64,000 nucleotides of DNA from Microlunatus soli (GTDB taxonomy: Bacteria > Actinomycetota > Actinomycetes > Propionibacteriales > Propionibacteriaceae). Both the position numbers and the translations under genes were made by a program. Of the stretch, positions 62,103 through 64,000 are shown one piece after another (the first letter of the stretch is position 1; the number at the start of each line of letters is the position of its first letter). Below the pieces are notes generated by a model, which worked only from the letters and a program-made list of their open reading frames with translations, did not search any database and was not told where the DNA came from. The DNA is taken from contig NZ_LT629772.1 of the NCBI RefSeq assembly GCF_900105385.1, positions 1,922,001 through 1,986,000 on the forward strand, read 5' to 3'.

Positions 62103-62210
62103 GTCCTGAGCCCGTCGAAGGGTCCTGAGCCTGTCGAATGGTCCTGAGCTTGTCGAATGGTCCTGAGCTTGTCGAAGGACCGGCACACAACCCTTCGACA
62201 GCCTCAGGGA
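62103..62210. repeat. 19-bp-period cluster of TTCGACAGGCTCAGG-type repeats
   Basis: Four direct copies of TCCTGAGCYTGTCGAA (starts 62104, 62123, 62142, 62161) followed by an inverted copy near 62192-62210, so the cluster can form alternative hairpins. Between the convergent NmrA-like and PEBP genes; probably acts as terminator as well. Confidence 0.8.
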
Positions 62211-62223
62211 TCTTCGGCCGGGA

Positions 62224-62751
62224 TCAGTGCTGGTAGGTGCCGACGATGATCGCCCGGGCGGCGGTCTTGAAGGCCAGGTTGAAGCTCAGCACCGCGTTGG
62301 ACGCGTCCTGCTCGATGCCCAGGCTGTCCTCGGTCACCGCGTGCACCACGTAGTAGTAGCGGTGCACCTGATCACCTTCCGGCGGTGCCGCTCCCATGTA
62401 TTCGGGATAGCCGCCGTCGTTGCGCAGCATGAACGCCTTGCCCGGCAGGTCGGCGCCCTCGCCACCGGCTCCGGTCGCCAGCTCGGTGACCTCCACGGGG
62501 AGATCGACCACCGCCCAATGCCAGAAGCCGCTGGGTGTCGGCGCATCGGGGTCGAAGCACGTGACCACGAAGCTCTTGGTCTCCGCGGGGAATCCGGACC
62601 AGGACAGCTGCGGTGACGTATTGCCACCGGACATCACCTGGTCGCCCTTCAACGGGCGGCCGTGGGTGACGTCGGAGCTGGTCACCGCAAACGACGGCAC
62701 CGCCGGCAACAGCTCGTACGGATCGGGTGCGACGGGACGCTCAAGACTCAT
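62224..62751 (-). CDS. PEBP family protein (YbhB/YbcL, Raf-kinase-inhibitor-like)
   Basis: 175 aa. [21 protein letters not shown] and [20 protein letters not shown] are the two anion-pocket motifs of the phosphatidylethanolamine-binding fold. Bacterial members are cytoplasmic or periplasmic; no signal peptide here. Biological role unclear. Leaderless start: TACAGT, 6 nt, ATG 62751. Confidence 0.93.
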   Translation of the reverse strand: MSLERPVAPDPYELLPAVPSFAVTSSDVTHGRPLKGDQVMSGGNTSPQLSWSGFPAETKSFVVTCFDPDAPTPSGFWHWAVVDLPVEVTELATGAGGEGADLPGKAFMLRNDGGYPEYMGAAPPEGDQVHRYYYVVHAVTEDSLGIEQDASNAVLSFNLAFKTAARAIIVGTYQH

Positions 62752-62779
62752 GTTCGGACTGTATCCCGCCCCAACCCCA

Positions 62780-62864
62780 CCCCGAACACCCGCCGACCCG
62801 TCAGTTCCTCCCCGACTCGCCGGGCGTGTCGGGGAGGAACTGACGGGTCGGCGGGTGTTCGGGG
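62780..62864. repeat. Perfect 37-bp inverted repeat between divergent promoters
   Basis: Arms 62780-62816 and 62828-62864 are exact reverse complements with an 11-bp centre. The outer end of each arm reads TTCGGG going outward and lies 17-18 bp before TACAGT (PEBP side, 62763-62758) and TAGACT (typA side, 62882-62887), so the element may supply both -35 regions. Confidence 0.9.
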
Positions 62865-62940
62865 TCAGTGCTCGGCACCGGTAGACTGCTCGGGTTGCCC
62901 GTGGGGCGACACCCCATCCACTGAAGGAAGAGACTTCCGC

Positions 62941-64000
62941 ATGCCCACTCGCTCAGACCTGCGCAACGTCGCAATCGTCGCGCACGTCGACCACGGCAAG
63001 ACCACCCTGGTCGACGCCATGTTGTGGCAATCCGGTGCATTCCGCAGTGGCCAGGACGTCGCCACCCGGGTGATGGACTCGATGGACCTGGAGCGGGAGA
63101 AGGGCATCACCATCCTGGCCAAGAACACCGCGGTCCGGCACCAGATGTCCAACGGTGACGAGGTGACGATCAACATCATCGACACCCCCGGTCACGCCGA
63201 CTTCGGCGGCGAGGTCGAACGCGGGTTGGAGATGGTCGACGGCGTCCTGCTGCTGGTGGACGCCTCCGAGGGCCCGCTGCCGCAGACCCGGTTCGTGTTG
63301 CGCAAGGCGCTGGCCAAGAAGCTGCCGATCGTGGTCGTGATCAACAAGGTCGATCGTCCGGATGCCCGGATCAGCGAGGTGATCGAGGAGACCAGCGAAC
63401 TGTTCCTGGACCTGGCCGATGACGCCGATCTGGACATCCTGGACTTCCCGGTCGTCTACGCCTCGGCCAAGGCCGGGCGGGCATCGGTGAACCAGCCGGA
63501 CGACGGTGGGATGCCGGACAGCGAGAACCTGCAGCCGCTGTTCGACGTGATCTTGGACAAGATCCCCGCCCCGACCTACATCGAGGGCGCCCCACTGCAG
63601 GCCCACGTCACCAACCTGGACTCCTCGCCGTACCTCGGCCGGCTGGCGCTCTGCCGGATCATCGCCGGTGAGCTGAAACGCAACCAGGCCGTCGCCTGGT
63701 GCAAGCGCGACGGCTCGATCAGCACCGTCAAGCTGTCGGAGATGCTGATCACCAAGAACCTCGATCGGGAGCCCGCCGAGACGGCCGGACCGGGCGACAT
63801 CGTCGCCATCGCAGGGATCGAGGACATCACCATCGGCGAGACGCTGGCCGATCCGGAGGATCCGCAGCCGCTGCCGTTGATCATGGTCGACGAGCCGAGC
63901 ATCTCGATGACCATCGGCATCAACACCGCCCCGCTGGCCGGCAAGTCCGGCAAGAACCTGACTGCCCGACTGGTCAAGGCGCGCCTGGACAGTGAACTGA
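62941..64000 (+). CDS. typA: Translational GTPase TypA/BipA (partial)
   Basis: 353 residues visible; the gene continues past the right edge. G1 [16 protein letters not shown]2 region [15 protein letters not shown]3 [22 protein letters not shown]4 [10 protein letters not shown] and G5 YASAKAGRA are intact, followed by the EF-Tu-like domain 2 ([17 protein letters not shown]). It binds 70S ribosomes and helps growth under stress and cold. ATG 62941 has GGAAGAG upstream; the -10 TAGACT at 62882-62887 gives a leader of about 50 nt. Confidence 0.96.
   Translation, partial: MPTRSDLRNVAIVAHVDHGKTTLVDAMLWQSGAFRSGQDVATRVMDSMDLEREKGITILAKNTAVRHQMSNGDEVTINIIDTPGHADFGGEVERGLEMVDGVLLLVDASEGPLPQTRFVLRKALAKKLPIVVVINKVDRPDARISEVIEETSELFLDLADDADLDILDFPVVYASAKAGRASVNQPDDGGMPDSENLQPLFDVILDKIPAPTYIEGAPLQAHVTNLDSSPYLGRLALCRIIAGELKRNQAVAWCKRDGSISTVKLSEMLITKNLDREPAETAGPGDIVAIAGIEDITIGETLADPEDPQPLPLIMVDEPSISMTIGINTAPLAGKSGKNLTARLVKARLDSEL

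Overview
The window is high-GC DNA from an actinobacterium, most likely of the order Propionibacteriales (Microlunatus/Friedmanniella-like). This is an inference from gene content (CarD, SenX3/RegX3, a PheS-related ligase, the long actinobacterial GlyA, an LpqE-like lipoprotein), frequent GTG starts, and many starts lying 6-7 nt after a TANNNT -10 box, the mark of leaderless transcripts. I saw no rRNA, tRNA, CRISPR array, transposase or phage gene. Most of the window looks chromosomal, with sugar-catabolic islands inserted between housekeeping blocks.

Layout. 1-4.5 kb (minus): ROK regulator, nagZ, nagA and the start of a family-5 solute-binding lipoprotein, a GlcNAc/muropeptide-type salvage operon. 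4.6-9.5 kb: acyl-CoA dehydrogenase divergent from a MarR regulator, then cysS, rlmB and a nucleotidyltransferase. 9.5-13.6 kb: ArsR-VOC pair, membrane molybdopterin oxidoreductase, cold-shock protein and fatty-acid desaturase. 13.9-18.5 kb: SdpI-like protein, glyA, small lipoprotein, and an ArsR regulator with an unusual SRPBCC-VOC-ankyrin fusion. 18.5-24 kb: LplB/LplC-type ABC importer (SBP, two permeases, DUF624 protein) with a divergent ROK regulator. 24-38.7 kb: a carbohydrate island with two Gfo/Idh/MocA oxidoreductases, LacI, GH51 arabinofuranosidase, MFS/MarR efflux pair, KduD-like dehydrogenase, a CUT1 importer, GH127 beta-L-arabinofuranosidase and a second LacI. Its likely job is uptake and breakdown of arabinose-containing plant glycans. 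None of the importers has its own ATPase, so a shared MsiK-type ATPase elsewhere is likely.

38.7-64 kb is mainly core: PheS-like ligase with a leaderless mini-ORF in front, DUF2207 membrane protein, zinc metallopeptidase, ispF-ispD-carD, LpqE-like lipoprotein, prs, an AbiEi/DUF559-type gene framed by 64-bp inverted repeats, regX3-senX3 divergent from phoU with a PHO-box-like element between, gpmA, SDR, a large single-pass membrane protein, MFS transporter, YbjN protein, orphan SBP, dynamin-like GTPase, TetR/NmrA pair, PEBP and the start of typA.

Non-coding structure is rich. There is a MITE/REP-like unit of about 140 bp (one copy at 9.5 kb, a 159-bp-period tandem array at 55.7-56.0 kb, a fragment at 24.1 kb), a perfect 37-bp inverted repeat between the divergent PEBP and typA promoters, a 15-bp tandem repeat beside prs, long perfect stem-loops at convergent gene ends, and dispersed TTCGACAGGCTCAGG-type repeats. 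Clear palindromic operators lie next to most of the regulator genes.
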